Of a DNA stretch of 58,515 nt, positions 1 to 8,043 are shown one piece after another. Numbering within the stretch: position 1 is the first letter of the stretch; every line of letters starts with the position of its first letter. The position numbers and the translations under genes are program-made. The stretch covers positions 1 to 58,515 of the forward strand of contig CAZRZO010000006.1 in NCBI GenBank assembly GCA_964604635.1, read 5' to 3'. The notes under the pieces are model-generated. The model was not told the origin of the DNA, ran no database searches, and saw only the letters and a program-made list of their open reading frames with translations. This DNA comes from JAJZMY01 sp964604635. Lineage in GTDB: Archaea > Micrarchaeota > Micrarchaeia > Micrarchaeales > Micrarchaeaceae.

Positions 1-2
1 CT

Positions 3-308
3 AATTTTCAAATATATAATACAACATTAAGTGGTTATCAAATTGCACAAATGTACCTTAATAATATTGTTCCTCAAAAGCATGGAGTAAATATAGCAAA
101 AACCTTTTATCAAACATTCTATCCTTTAAGTGGTGGATTGAATTTATCTTATGAAAGTAGAACATTAAATGTTAATATTAATTTTACTACTAAATATCCT
201 GATAATAATGCTCAATTATATGGAATTCCAGGAAATTCACTAGCAATATGTACAAATTATAATATGCTTCATAGAACTTGTGATGTTGAATTTACACATT
301 TTAAATAA
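3..308 (+). CDS. 3' fragment of an unrecognised protein
   Basis: The frame is open from the left edge of the window and stops with TAA at 306-308. The first in-frame ATG is at 51, but the frame continues upstream without a stop, so the true start lies outside and only the last ~101 residues are seen. The visible part is rich in Asn, Thr and Tyr, has no obvious membrane segment and contains two cysteines (C-T-N and R-T-C-D). Alternating polar and hydrophobic stretches suggest beta strands, as in exported archaeal proteins. I do not recognise a family. It is followed by a gene-free stretch of about 0.5 kb. Confidence 0.6.
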   Translation, partial: NFQIYNTTLSGYQIAQMYLNNIVPQKHGVNIAKTFYQTFYPLSGGLNLSYESRTLNVNINFTTKYPDNNAQLYGIPGNSLAICTNYNMLHRTCDVEFTHFK

Positions 309-770
309 CATATTTTGTAATTAATAATTTGATTAAACAATACTTTTTCTATAAAGAATTATTATCATATTAAGATTATTAATTTTATTTTAATTAAATT
401 TTTATCTATTATTTTAATTAATGTTTTATATTCTTTTTTAAAATTTATACTGTAAAATAGTATAAATTAGTATTAATAAAGTATTATTTGGATCTTTTTA
501 ATACTTTATATTTTTATTTAATGTTTGGAATATATTTTTTAATTATATGAATATTTTACATTTTTTTGTTAAAAAGGAAATAATATGTGTTATTTAAGTT
601 TTAAATTTCACACTAAACAATACTTATTAATAATTGTTTTTATTACGAAATATACTATTAAAATTTTTATTTCTATTTTCTTAATTAATTAATCAAAAAT
701 ATTAAAAAGATAATAGTCTAAATTAATTAATAAAAGGAATATTTAAATATTCTTTTTTATAAAATTATTA

Positions 771-781
771 TTTATAAATTT
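771..781 (+). promoter_or_regulatory. Probable TATA box of alba
   Basis: TTTATAAATTT resembles an archaeal TATA element. Its centre lies about 53 bases before the chosen ATG at 830, which would leave a short leader containing the AGGTG ribosome site. In such an A+T-rich background this call is weak. Confidence 0.3.
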
Positions 782-818
782 ATACTTAAAAAAGCAAATA
801 TATTATATAAAAATCAAT

Positions 819-823
819 AGGTG
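819..823 (+). promoter_or_regulatory. Ribosome binding site of alba
   Basis: AGGTG matches the part of the archaeal Shine-Dalgarno sequence that pairs with CACCU at the 3' end of 16S rRNA. It lies six bases before the ATG at 830. The same GGTG core with a 5-6 base spacer recurs before the gamma-carbonic-anhydrase gene, the AAA gene at 30284 and RNase HII. It favours ATG 830 over the GTG at 821, which overlaps the site. Confidence 0.5.
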
Positions 824-829
824 AATGGA

Positions 830-1156
830 ATGTCAGAAAATAAATTAGAAATCAAAGATAAAAATGAAAAAAATAATACAAACGAAGAAAATGTAGTTTA
901 TGTTGGTAAAAAGCCTGCAATGAATTATGTATTAGCAGTTGTTACCCAATTTAATAATGGAATGAAGGAAGTAACAATAAAAGCAAGAGGTAATGCTATT
1001 TCAAGAGCAGTTGATGTAAAAGAGATTGTTATTAATAGATTTTTAACAGATATAAAAGAATCTACAATAAAAACATCTTCAGAAGAACTTACTAATGAGG
1101 ATGGTACAACATCAAAAGTTAGTGCAATACAAATAATTCTTGGAAAACCTATTTAA
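830..1156 (+). CDS. alba: DNA/RNA-binding protein Alba
   Basis: Alba is a small, abundant archaeal chromatin protein that binds double-stranded DNA and RNA as a dimer. The core is clear: VYVGKKPAMNYVLAV near the start, then VTIKARGNAISRAVDV, the conserved loop-helix region that contacts nucleic acid, and a C-terminal strand ending IQIILGKP. The GKKP lysines correspond to the position acetylated in Sulfolobus Alba. An acidic and Asn-rich tail of about 20 residues precedes the core, longer than usual. I start at ATG 830 because AGGTG sits six bases upstream; a GTG at 821 would add three residues. It stands alone, 76 bases before aspS, with a T-rich terminator between them. Confidence 0.93.
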   Translation: MSENKLEIKDKNEKNNTNEENVVYVGKKPAMNYVLAVVTQFNNGMKEVTIKARGNAISRAVDVKEIVINRFLTDIKESTIKTSSEELTNEDGTTSKVSAIQIILGKPI

Positions 1157-1157
1157 T

Positions 1158-1182
1158 TATTTATTTTTTATTATTTTTTTTT
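1158..1182 (+). terminator. T-rich terminator after alba
   Basis: A T-rich stretch directly after the alba stop ends in a run of nine T residues (1174-1182). Oligo-T runs terminate archaeal transcription. It lies before the promoter-like TTTATATTTTA of aspS, so the two genes are probably separate units. Confidence 0.45.
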
Positions 1183-1189
1183 AAAAAAG

Positions 1190-1200
1190 TTTATATTTTA
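1190..1200 (+). promoter_or_regulatory. Probable TATA box of aspS
   Basis: TTTATATTTTA lies about 38 bases before ATG 1233. Initiation some 25 bases downstream would give a nearly leaderless aspS message. Weak evidence given the base composition. Confidence 0.3.
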
Positions 1201-1232
1201 AGGTGTATATACTCAATAGGATATTAGATTAT

Positions 1233-2522
1233 ATGTTAAGAACTTATTTTATTGGAAAATTAACTGATTCCTTAAATAATAAAGAAGTTATATTAGCTGG
1301 CTGGGTTCATGAAGTAAGAGAACTTGGAAATATTACTTTTCTTATTTTAAGAGATAAAACAGGACTTATCCAAATAATTGGTAAAATAGATATTACTGAT
1401 AAATCTATAATACAACAAATGCATGTTCCAAAAGAAAGTGTTATTCAGGTCAAAGGTATTTTAAAGATAAATAAACAAGCAAAAAGAGGATTTGAAATAA
1501 TTCCAATTGAAATAATTAATTTAAATCCAATTTCATCAAAAATTCCTTTTGAGGTAACTGGAAAAGTTGATGCTGAATTAGATACTTTATTAGATTTTAG
1601 ATATATTGACTTAAGAAGGCTCAAAACAACTGCTGTTTTTAATATTCAATCAACTATTTTAAATTCATTTAGGACTTCATTAATTGCAAAAAATTTTCAA
1701 GAAATACGAACTCCTTGTATTGTTAAAGAAGCAACAGAAGGTGGTGCTGATCTTTTTAATATTAAATATTTTGAAAGACAAGCATATCTTGCACAATCTC
1801 CTCAATTATATAAACAATTAGCAGTAATTGGTGGATTAGATAAAATATTTGTTATATCTTCAGTATTTAGAGCTGAAAAATCAAATACAACTTTTCATTT
1901 ATCTGAAATAACTCAAATGGATATTGAGATGGGGTTTGCAGATTATAATGATGTAATTAATATATTAAGCCAAGTATTTTTGGATATATTAAAAGATATA
2001 AAAAATAAAAATATAAGAGACCAAAAAATTTTAGATCTAAAATTAAATATACCAAAAATAAATATAATAACTTATTCTGAAATGCTAAAAAAATTCAATT
2101 CAAATGATATACCTATGACTTTTGGGGACGATTTAAATAGAAACTTAGAAAATGAAGTTTATAGACTATTTGGAGAAGCTGTGATTATTAAAGACTTTCC
2201 ATCTAAAATAAGGGCTTTTTATTCAATGCCAAATAACCAAAATCCAGAAATTTGTAATAGTTTTGATTTAATATATAGAGGTCTTGAAATTTCAAGTGGT
2301 GCTCAACGTATTCATGACAAAAATCTTTTAATACAAGTACTTAAAAATAGAAAAATAAATGTAAATAATTTTAATTTTTATATTAATGCAATGGCTTGTG
2401 GTGCACCACCCCATAGTGGATGGAGTATTGGTTTAGAAAGATTAACTATGCAAATTGCAAATCTAGATAATATTAGGAAATGTTCATTATTTCCAAGAGA
2501 TAGAAAGAGATTAACTCTTTAA
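1233..2522 (+). CDS. aspS: Aspartyl-tRNA synthetase (archaeal type)
   Basis: This class II enzyme charges tRNA-Asp (and tRNA-Asn in non-discriminating forms). An N-terminal OB-fold anticodon domain (about residues 1-100, AGWVHEVRELG) precedes the catalytic core with motif 2 (FRAEKSNTTFHLSE) and motif 3 (GWSIGLERLT); the C-terminus LFPRDRKRLTL is typical of the archaeal family. The frame opens at GTG 1203, but the family begins M-x-R-T, so I choose ATG 1233 (MLRTYF), giving 429 residues. Two residues linked to tRNA-Asn discrimination disagree: His26 is the non-discriminating type, Lys84 the discriminating type. No GatCAB gene is in the window. Confidence 0.93.
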   Translation: MLRTYFIGKLTDSLNNKEVILAGWVHEVRELGNITFLILRDKTGLIQIIGKIDITDKSIIQQMHVPKESVIQVKGILKINKQAKRGFEIIPIEIINLNPISSKIPFEVTGKVDAELDTLLDFRYIDLRRLKTTAVFNIQSTILNSFRTSLIAKNFQEIRTPCIVKEATEGGADLFNIKYFERQAYLAQSPQLYKQLAVIGGLDKIFVISSVFRAEKSNTTFHLSEITQMDIEMGFADYNDVINILSQVFLDILKDIKNKNIRDQKILDLKLNIPKINIITYSEMLKKFNSNDIPMTFGDDLNRNLENEVYRLFGEAVIIKDFPSKIRAFYSMPNNQNPEICNSFDLIYRGLEISSGAQRIHDKNLLIQVLKNRKINVNNFNFYINAMACGAPPHSGWSIGLERLTMQIANLDNIRKCSLFPRDRKRLTL

Positions 2523-2566
2523 AAAGAAAAGTTATTAATAAAATATAATAAATAAAAAGTGTAAAT

Positions 2567-3655
2567 ATGAAAGAAATAAATTCAATATATATTGTAGATA
2601 ATTTATTTAGTAGTAAAAAGAATGAAATAGTTAAAATTAATTCTAATAAAATTAAAAATTTAAAATTATATAATAAATTTCATGAGTTATTAAAACAAAA
2701 ACAAATAAATGTAATAACACATATGAAAGATTTTGATGGGATTGGAAGCGCAGCATTATTAGTAAGAAATTATAAAAAACAAATAAATAATATTTTTTTC
2801 ACAGGTTATAAAAAAAGTGAAATATTAAATTTAAAAAATAAAGTACATAAATTTAAAAACAATATTATTATTATTGATGATATTGGTGTTAGTAAAAGAT
2901 TGGCAAGTTCTATCTTAAAAATATTAATAGATCTGAAAAAAAATAAAAATATTATTATTTGGCTAGATCATCATGAATGGGATTATAATTCACTGCAAAA
3001 AATATCAAAAAAAATTGATTTTTTAATTTGTAATGAGAATAAAATAAATTGTGCTGCTGAACTTATTTATTTATTATTATGTAATAAAGATAAATATTCA
3101 GATAAATTAATAGATTTAATACATATTGGTGATTTTAATCTAAAAACAACACCTATTAAATTTGAAATATCAGAAAAAATGAGTTTTGTAATATCTAATA
3201 TATGTTCTAATAAAGATAAAGACAATAATTTAAAAAAACTAGTATATTATATTTCAAATAAAGAATTAGAAAATAAATTTATTAATAAGTTTTATAAAAA
3301 TTATTTAAAAGAAGCAAAATTTAATTTAAAATTACTTGATAAAAATATTTCAGTATTAAATATTAAAAAATATAAATTTGCAATTGGATTTAGTAAAAAT
3401 CTTCAAAATTCATTTGCTTGTAGTTATATATCAAATAAAACAAATTCAGATATATCTATTTTTTATAATTCTTCAACAAGTACTTTCCATTTAAGAAGCA
3501 AAAAATTAGAATGTTTATCAATTGCAAAAAAAATGCAAGGTGGTGGACATCCTTATGCAGCAGCATTTGAAAGTAATAAAATTGATTTAAATAAAAAAAA
3601 TCAGATTAATAAAACAGTAGAGAACTTACGAAAGATAATTGAAAATATTTATTAA
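2567..3655 (+). CDS. DHH-family phosphoesterase (RecJ-like)
   Basis: This belongs to the DHH/DHHA1 superfamily, which cleaves phosphodiester bonds in single-stranded nucleic acids or small nucleotides using manganese. Motif I is H-M-K-D-F-D-G-I-G (His52, Asp55, Asp57), Asp104-Asp105 form motif II, and the signature LDHHEW is at 133-138. A C-terminal DHHA1 domain carries GGGHPYAAA near residue 325. At 362 residues it is shorter than full archaeal RecJ/GAN nucleases, so the substrate is uncertain: exonuclease and nanoRNase or cyclic dinucleotide phosphodiesterase roles are all possible. It follows aspS by 44 bases on the same strand. It is Lys- and Asn-rich like its neighbours, with no sign of transfer. 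Confidence 0.85.
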   Translation: MKEINSIYIVDNLFSSKKNEIVKINSNKIKNLKLYNKFHELLKQKQINVITHMKDFDGIGSAALLVRNYKKQINNIFFTGYKKSEILNLKNKVHKFKNNIIIIDDIGVSKRLASSILKILIDLKKNKNIIIWLDHHEWDYNSLQKISKKIDFLICNENKINCAAELIYLLLCNKDKYSDKLIDLIHIGDFNLKTTPIKFEISEKMSFVISNICSNKDKDNNLKKLVYYISNKELENKFINKFYKNYLKEAKFNLKLLDKNISVLNIKKYKFAIGFSKNLQNSFACSYISNKTNSDISIFYNSSTSTFHLRSKKLECLSIAKKMQGGGHPYAAAFESNKIDLNKKNQINKTVENLRKIIENIY

Positions 3656-3676
3656 ATTCTGAAAGGAATTGATATA

Positions 3677-4420
3677 TTAATTATTATCAGAAATAATTTT
3701 GTAAACTTTATTCATTATTTCTTCTGCCATTTTATTTCCAGTAACAATATCTGTTAAAATTATTTTATTTACATTTGTTCTACTAATTTTTGGAATATTT
3801 TCTTCTTCATTTACTCTTGCAATTACTTTTAAATTAGGATTCATTGATTTTGCAGTTACAATTGTTAAAATATTTTCAAGATCAATATAACCATAAACAA
3901 TTAAAAATCTTGCTTTATCAATTCTAGCTAACTCAAAAACTTCTTTTGAATTAATTTTTCCTGCTATAAATAATCGTTTTTCTTCATATAATTCTGTTAA
4001 TTCTTCAGATGTATCTGCAATTACAACATAATCTTTTTTTAATTTGTCTAATATATTAAGTAATTCAATTGCATCTTTATTATAAGGTACAACAATTATA
4101 TGATTTCTAAGTTTTTTAACTTTTAAAATCATTAATTTTCTTTTTAAATCAACATTTTTTAAGAATTCAAAAAACCAAGTTGCTAAAACAACTGTTAATC
4201 CTCCGAAGATTACCATATCAATTGCAGTTGCAATAAGTATATAAGGCGTTTCAAAGAATTTTGTTGGTAATTCATAAATAATATTAAGAGATGTTAAGAT
4301 ATTCCATATAATTGCAGTTAATGGACTAAGTCCTGAATAAATTGAAAGTAATAAAGAGATTGCAAATAATAACATCAAAAAATAAAAAATAATATTTAAT
4401 TTAATAAGTTTTAATACCAT
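3677..4420 (-). CDS. Two-TM RCK/TrkA-N protein with a decayed pore
   Basis: The protein (247 residues) has two or three N-terminal membrane segments (about 10-30 and 58-86), then a cytosolic Rossmann-like RCK/TrkA-N domain (about 105-240). The layout is that of MthK-type potassium channels, but no TVGYG-like filter is seen between the helices. The nucleotide loop is degenerate (IIVVPYNKDA instead of GxGxxG). It is the last of three tandem RCK genes transcribed leftward, with 27 bases to its upstream neighbour. A GGTG lies two bases before the ATG. It may be a regulatory or structural subunit rather than a channel; potassium transport is an inference from the family. Confidence 0.7.
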   Translation of the reverse strand: MVLKLIKLNIIFYFLMLLFAISLLLSIYSGLSPLTAIIWNILTSLNIIYELPTKFFETPYILIATAIDMVIFGGLTVVLATWFFEFLKNVDLKRKLMILKVKKLRNHIIVVPYNKDAIELLNILDKLKKDYVVIADTSEELTELYEEKRLFIAGKINSKEVFELARIDKARFLIVYGYIDLENILTIVTAKSMNPNLKVIARVNEEENIPKISRTNVNKIILTDIVTGNKMAEEIMNKVYKIISDNN

Positions 4421-4447
4421 TGCACCACTTGATTTTTTTATTTCAAA

Positions 4448-5227
4448 TTATAATATATCTATTAATTTATTTGCTATTTCAGTACCAGCAATTTCTTCAG
4501 GAATAATATGTTTTCCTTCTGATATTTCTTCTATTCTTTTAATACTTGTATTGTCTGTTGCTCTTGAAATTATTTTAATATTCTTATTCAAATCTTTTGC
4601 AGTTATTAATCCTAATAAATTATAATAATCATTTTTAGTTCCAAATACAATATATTTTGCATTATCTATAGCAGCATTAAGTAATATTTTTTTTAATGTA
4701 AAATCCCCATAAACTGTTAAATATTTTAAATCATTAAGCATTTCAATTTTTACTGGATCTTTATCAATTATAACAAATGGTATATTTCTTTGTTTTAATT
4801 CACTTGATAATTCTTCCCCTAACATTGAAAATCCACATATAATAACATGCTTTTTAAGTTTTTTAATATTAAATAAATTTAATTTCGATTTAATATTAAT
4901 ATTAGAGAATATGTTAAGAAAACTTGCTAATATAAAACCAATTATTACTATTTTTGTTATTCCATCAAGTATAAATATTGAAAATAATTCAAAAAAATTA
5001 ATACTTAAAATGTTTTGAAGTGCAATAATTCCAATACTAGGATCAACTGCATCAAACATTGCGGAGAGTACAATATATCCTGCAGAATATATACTATGTG
5101 ATAATGTAATAAATTTATAAAAAGAAATTAAAAAAATAACTAATGTAAATAACAGAAAAAATAAAATTAAATTAAATGTTATGCTTATTTGATGATGTTG
5201 TTCTATTCTAACCACTATCTCAACCAA
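4448..5227 (-). CDS. Two-TM RCK/TrkA-N channel-like protein
   Basis: Membrane segments at about residues 18-42 and 85-112 flank a pore-like region, followed by a TrkA-N domain starting HVIICGFSMLGEEL, a near-intact dinucleotide loop. The expected TVGYG filter is absent; the segment reads SAMFDAVDPSIG. The start is unsure: a TTG at 5227 directly abuts the TGA of the upstream RCK gene, and a GTG twelve bases later (5215) is better placed behind a GGTTGAG sequence. It is a paralogue of both neighbours. The likely role is nucleotide-gated cation movement or regulation, inferred from family only. Confidence 0.72.
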   Translation of the reverse strand: MVEIVVRIEQHHQISITFNLILFFLLFTLVIFLISFYKFITLSHSIYSAGYIVLSAMFDAVDPSIGIIALQNILSINFFELFSIFILDGITKIVIIGFILASFLNIFSNINIKSKLNLFNIKKLKKHVIICGFSMLGEELSSELKQRNIPFVIIDKDPVKIEMLNDLKYLTVYGDFTLKKILLNAAIDNAKYIVFGTKNDYYNLLGLITAKDLNKNIKIISRATDNTSIKRIEEISEGKHIIPEEIAGTEIANKLIDIL

Positions 5228-5659
5228 TCAATTGTCTTTTAAGATTTCTTCTATAACTTCTTTACCTGCTATTTTTTGAGGTAGTATAACATAATCTGCT
5301 CCTGCTTCAATAAATTTTTCTTTTAATATAATATCATTTGTTCTTGTTGCAATAAAAATATTTTTATTTAAATCTCTTGCAGTTAATATTGCAAATAAAT
5401 TTTTTGCTTCATCATCCATAACAATTGCTATTGCTTTTGCTACTCGTATATTTGCATCCTTTAATGTTTTTGATTTTGTTGCATCTTCTCCTATAAAACT
5501 ATATTCAGAATTTTTAAGTTTTTCTATTTTATTCTTATCTATTTCAATTATAATAAAAGGAATTCTATATTCTTTTAAAACATCTACAATTTTTTCGCCA
5601 ACAAGTCCATATCCACATATAATTACATGATCTTTTAATTCTGATAATTTTGTTTTCAT
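5228..5659 (-). CDS. Stand-alone TrkA-N/RCK nucleotide-binding protein
   Basis: A soluble 143-residue protein made of one RCK N-domain. The Rossmann loop is intact: HVIICGYGLVGEKI at about 11-24, followed by the acidic strand end IIIEID that usually binds the ribose of NAD(H). No membrane segment is present. It heads the three-gene RCK cluster; its stop touches the start of the next gene, so they are surely co-transcribed. It probably serves as the ligand-sensing subunit for the two channel-like proteins downstream. Its 5' end is 57 bases from the 3' end of the RNase P RNA on the same strand. Confidence 0.82.
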   Translation of the reverse strand: MKTKLSELKDHVIICGYGLVGEKIVDVLKEYRIPFIIIEIDKNKIEKLKNSEYSFIGEDATKSKTLKDANIRVAKAIAIVMDDEAKNLFAILTARDLNKNIFIATRTNDIILKEKFIEAGADYVILPQKIAGKEVIEEILKDN

Positions 5660-5716
5660 TATATCATTTATTTATTATTTATAATTTTCATTATTTAAAA
5701 TAAATTATTTAATTAA

Positions 5717-5944
5717 GTGGTGGACCGTAGCCCCCTTTTTGTTTTAAACAGCATTCGACTAAGCGGCTAAATGCCTTGCATAATCATTGTATTTTATCCA
5801 TTCGTTTCATCCATCATAATATTACTCGTGGCGTCATTGTTTTATATTACTTTGGTATCGTTTCTGTTCTGGATTTAAGCCTTAAGCTTTATATACTCTT
5901 ATGAGAGGAGCTTCCTCCTTTCGGTAAGCTGTCCATCCACCACC
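5717..5944 (-). ncRNA. rnpB: RNase P RNA, compact archaeal form
   Basis: A GC-rich island in an A+T desert, read on the minus strand. The ends pair as helix P1: GUGGUGGA (5943-5936) with UCCACCAC (5724-5717). The 5' conserved region GGAGGAAGCUCC is at 5918-5907, preceded by a CC-GAAA-GG hairpin. The archaeal element ACAGAAACGAUACC is at 5867-5854, GGAUGAAACG at 5812-5803, GCAAGGC at 5779-5773, and the 3' region ACAAAAAGGGGGCUACGG at 5742-5725. AGCUCC (5912-5907) can pair with GGGGCU (5734-5729) as P4. The total is 228 nt, short for the archaeal family; the part between the GGAUGAAACG and GCAAGGC elements (specificity domain) is only about 25 nt. It matures tRNA 5' ends with protein partners not seen here. 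Confidence 0.87.
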
Positions 5945-5960
5945 TAATATAATATATTTT

Positions 5961-5968
5961 AATATAAA
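5961..5968 (-). promoter_or_regulatory. Probable TATA box of rnpB
   Basis: On the minus strand TTTATATT is centred about 21 bases before the predicted 5' end of the RNase P RNA, close to the usual archaeal spacing. Confidence 0.35.
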
Positions 5969-6128
5969 ATTTAATAAATTATATTAAAAATAGATCAAAC
6001 TAAAAAAAAGTTTATATATAATAAAAATTAATATTAAATAATATAATTTAAAATTTATTAGATATACAAAGTTAAGTTAATTATAAAAGATATTAAAAAT
6101 CTTGATAAGATAATAAAATTAAAAATAC

Positions 6129-6635
6129 TCATATTTTCATGTATTCTTTTTTTAAATCACAATATTCCTTCCAATTTTTTTTAATTCTATCTTTATGTTT
6201 CTCTGTGATTTTTTTTATAATTTTTCCTGGAACACCTAATATAATACTTTCATTAGGAATTTTTGAATGTTCAGTAATTACACTTCCTGCTCCAATAATA
6301 CACCAATCGCCTATTTTAACATCTTTAAGTATTATTGCACCCATACCTATTAAACAATTATTCCCTATTTTACACCCATGAATTATTGCATTATGACCTA
6401 TAGTAACATTATTACCAACAATAGTTGGATAATTTGCTGCACTATGCATTACTGAATTATCTTGAATATTTGAATTTTTTCCTATTTTTATATAACCTAT
6501 ATCTCCTCTAACTACAGCACCATTCCAAACACTTGAATTTTTTCCTATTTCTATGTTCCCTATTAATTCTGCAGTATTTGCTATGTATGCTGTTTTATTA
6601 ACTTTTGGAGATTTATTGCGAAAACTCATAATCAT
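6129..6635 (-). CDS. Gamma-carbonic-anhydrase-like hexapeptide-repeat protein
   Basis: A left-handed beta-helix protein of 168 residues built from hexapeptide repeats such as IGKNSS, IGKNSN, VGNNVT, IGNNCL and IGDWCI. Three histidines expected to bind the trimer-interface metal are present: His64 (VMHS), His81 and His86 (GHNAIIHG). The family (YrdA/CamH-like) includes real carbonic anhydrases and inactive relatives; the acidic catalytic loop of Cam is not visible, so activity is uncertain. The start is the first of two nearby ATGs because GGTG sits five bases upstream. It is isolated, between the RNase P RNA and a long gene-free tract. Confidence 0.88.
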   Translation of the reverse strand: MIMSFRNKSPKVNKTAYIANTAELIGNIEIGKNSSVWNGAVVRGDIGYIKIGKNSNIQDNSVMHSAANYPTIVGNNVTIGHNAIIHGCKIGNNCLIGMGAIILKDVKIGDWCIIGAGSVITEHSKIPNESIILGVPGKIIKKITEKHKDRIKKNWKEYCDLKKEYMKI

Positions 6636-6640
6636 TTATA

Positions 6641-6644
6641 CACC
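6641..6644 (-). promoter_or_regulatory. Ribosome site of the gamma-CA-like gene
   Basis: GGTG on the minus strand, five bases (TATAA) before the ATG. It decides between two candidate ATG codons separated by one codon. The same spacing is used by the proposed AUU start of RNase HII. Confidence 0.5.
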
Positions 6645-6826
6645 ACATATTATTCAAAGTTATTAAAGTATCTATAATATTTAAATTATTTTATCAAATA
6701 TATTAAAACAATTAAAATTAAATTATTTTTTATAAATTATAACTAATAATTTTATAAGTTATTTGAAAAATTCTAGCAATAATATAGATTATACAAAAAA
6801 TAGAGTTATAAAAACTAATTTTGTTC

Positions 6827-6880
6827 TCTAATCAATAAAATCTAATAATATTTTAGAAATACTAAATAATTTCTAGAATA
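6827..6880 (+). repeat. 54-bp direct repeat, copy 1
   Basis: The first 39 bases (starting TCTAATCAATAAAATC) are identical to copy 2 at 7092; the last 15 differ at three positions. The copies are 265 bases apart, both in the gene-free tract. It has no terminal inverted repeats and no coding content. Confidence 0.85.
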
Positions 6881-7091
6881 TTATAATATTAATAATAAAT
6901 ATAAAATAAATTGCAAAATTATATCATTCTCTATATTTTCATTATTTTTATTATTACAAAACTAAAATACAATTCTATTATTTAATTTAATATTTTTATT
7001 TATTTTAGTTTTATTAAAACAATAAAATTAATATTTAATAAAATCTTAGTTATTTTTAATAGATAAGAGGATAAAAAAATAATATTTTAGA

Positions 7092-7145
7092 TCTAATCAA
7101 TAAAATCTAATAATATTTTAGAAATACTAAGTGATTTTTAGAATA
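7092..7145 (+). repeat. 54-bp direct repeat, copy 2
   Basis: Second copy of the repeat at 6827. It is followed 41 bases later by the first TTCCATA palindrome. Confidence 0.85.
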
Positions 7146-7185
7146 CAAATAAATTAATAAAATTTATAAATATATATAATTATTG

Positions 7186-7494
7186 TTCCATATTTATGGA
7201 ATTCTCTCTTTTTACTTTTTTTTAAAATAAAAGTTAAAAATATCTTATTATTTCTTTAATTTTTTTAAATACCTCTTTTTCGGAACGAAATATACATCTA
7301 ATAAATTTGTTTGTTTCATAAAAATGGAATTTAGTAGGTTTCAGTTAAACAAGTAGTATTAAACAAGAAAGTAATATAAAAACATTGAAATTATACCCAA
7401 TAAGGATATTGTTCCATAATTATGAAATATTAGTGTGTTTTTATTTTTTAGAAAATAAAAGTCAAAAAATAAAATAAATTCCATAAAGATGGAA
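7186..7494. repeat. Cluster of four 16-nt TTCCATA/TATGGAA palindromes
   Basis: Four related inverted repeats: 7186-7201 (TTCCATATTTATGGAA, perfect 7-bp arms), 7314-7329 (TTTCATAAAAATGGAA), 7412-7427 (TTCCATAATTATGAAA) and 7479-7494 (TTCCATAAAGATGGAA). Starts are spaced 128, 98 and 67 bases. The sequence after the first (T-rich, then AAAATAAAAGTTAAAAA) resembles that after the third, suggesting an old duplication of about 226 bp. Arms of the form TTCC...GGAA suit a dimeric DNA-binding protein. Confidence 0.65.
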
Positions 7495-8043
7495 TTTCAA
7501 ATAAATTCAATATGTATTGATAAATTGCTGTTAAATAGATATAAATTAGTATTATATTGTAAAAAAAGCTTAAAATATCGACGAAAAAATTAATAGCAAC
7601 AAAAAATGTATGATATTGCAACAGAAAAATAATTAGTAATGTTATTTGTTAGTAAAATAAAAAAAGTCTTATAAACTACAAATTTGCAAATATTCTAAAT
7701 CAATTTGAGATTTTCTAACATTATTTTAGTTTTTATGAACCTATTAAATTAATTTTTAAATTTAAAAATCTAATTATGATTTAAATATAATATTTTAATA
7801 AAATCATCCATTAAAATATTTTAGAAATCAAATTTTTTATTTTTCTTAAAAATTTTATAAACAATAATCTGTTCAATAAAATTTATTTTTAAAATGCCTT
7901 TGTTTGGTAAAATACTTTATTCACCATTTATTATTGATTTAAATAACCAAATTTTTATTATTTGTGACTTTAAAACGAAACGTTTATTAAATTGTTATAA
8001 CTATTTAAAACTTGTTTTATAAAATAAAAATATTGGCTTTTTA

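Larger units (their letters stand above)
309..829. other. Gene-free A+T-rich stretch upstream of alba
   Basis: About 520 bases with no convincing reading frame on either strand. The sequence is almost entirely A and T with homopolymer runs. A short motif, TAAACAATACTT, occurs near 333 and again near 614. The last 60 bases hold the probable promoter and ribosome site of alba. I see no tRNA-like or other structured GC-rich element. Confidence 0.6.
6645..8043. other. 1.4 kb gene-free region with repeats and palindromes
   Basis: No reading frame over about 60 codons exists here on either strand, and none of the short ones resembles a protein. It is the longest gene-free tract in the window. It contains a 54-bp direct repeat (copies at 6827 and 7092), four 16-nt palindromes of the type TTCCATA-NN-TATGGAA between 7186 and 7494, and a perfect short inverted repeat AAACG-AAA-CGTTT at 7973-7985 just before the beta-helix gene. 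The palindromes and direct repeats could be protein-binding sites, a regulatory region or a replication origin. No Orc1/Cdc6 gene is in the window. Confidence 0.7.

Noticed and set aside
7186..7494. Archaeal origin recognition boxes (ORB)
   Set aside because: The palindromes share only TTCC/GGAA arms with the ORB dyad, lack its G-rich tail and core, and no Orc1/Cdc6 gene is nearby. Kept only as a hypothesis.
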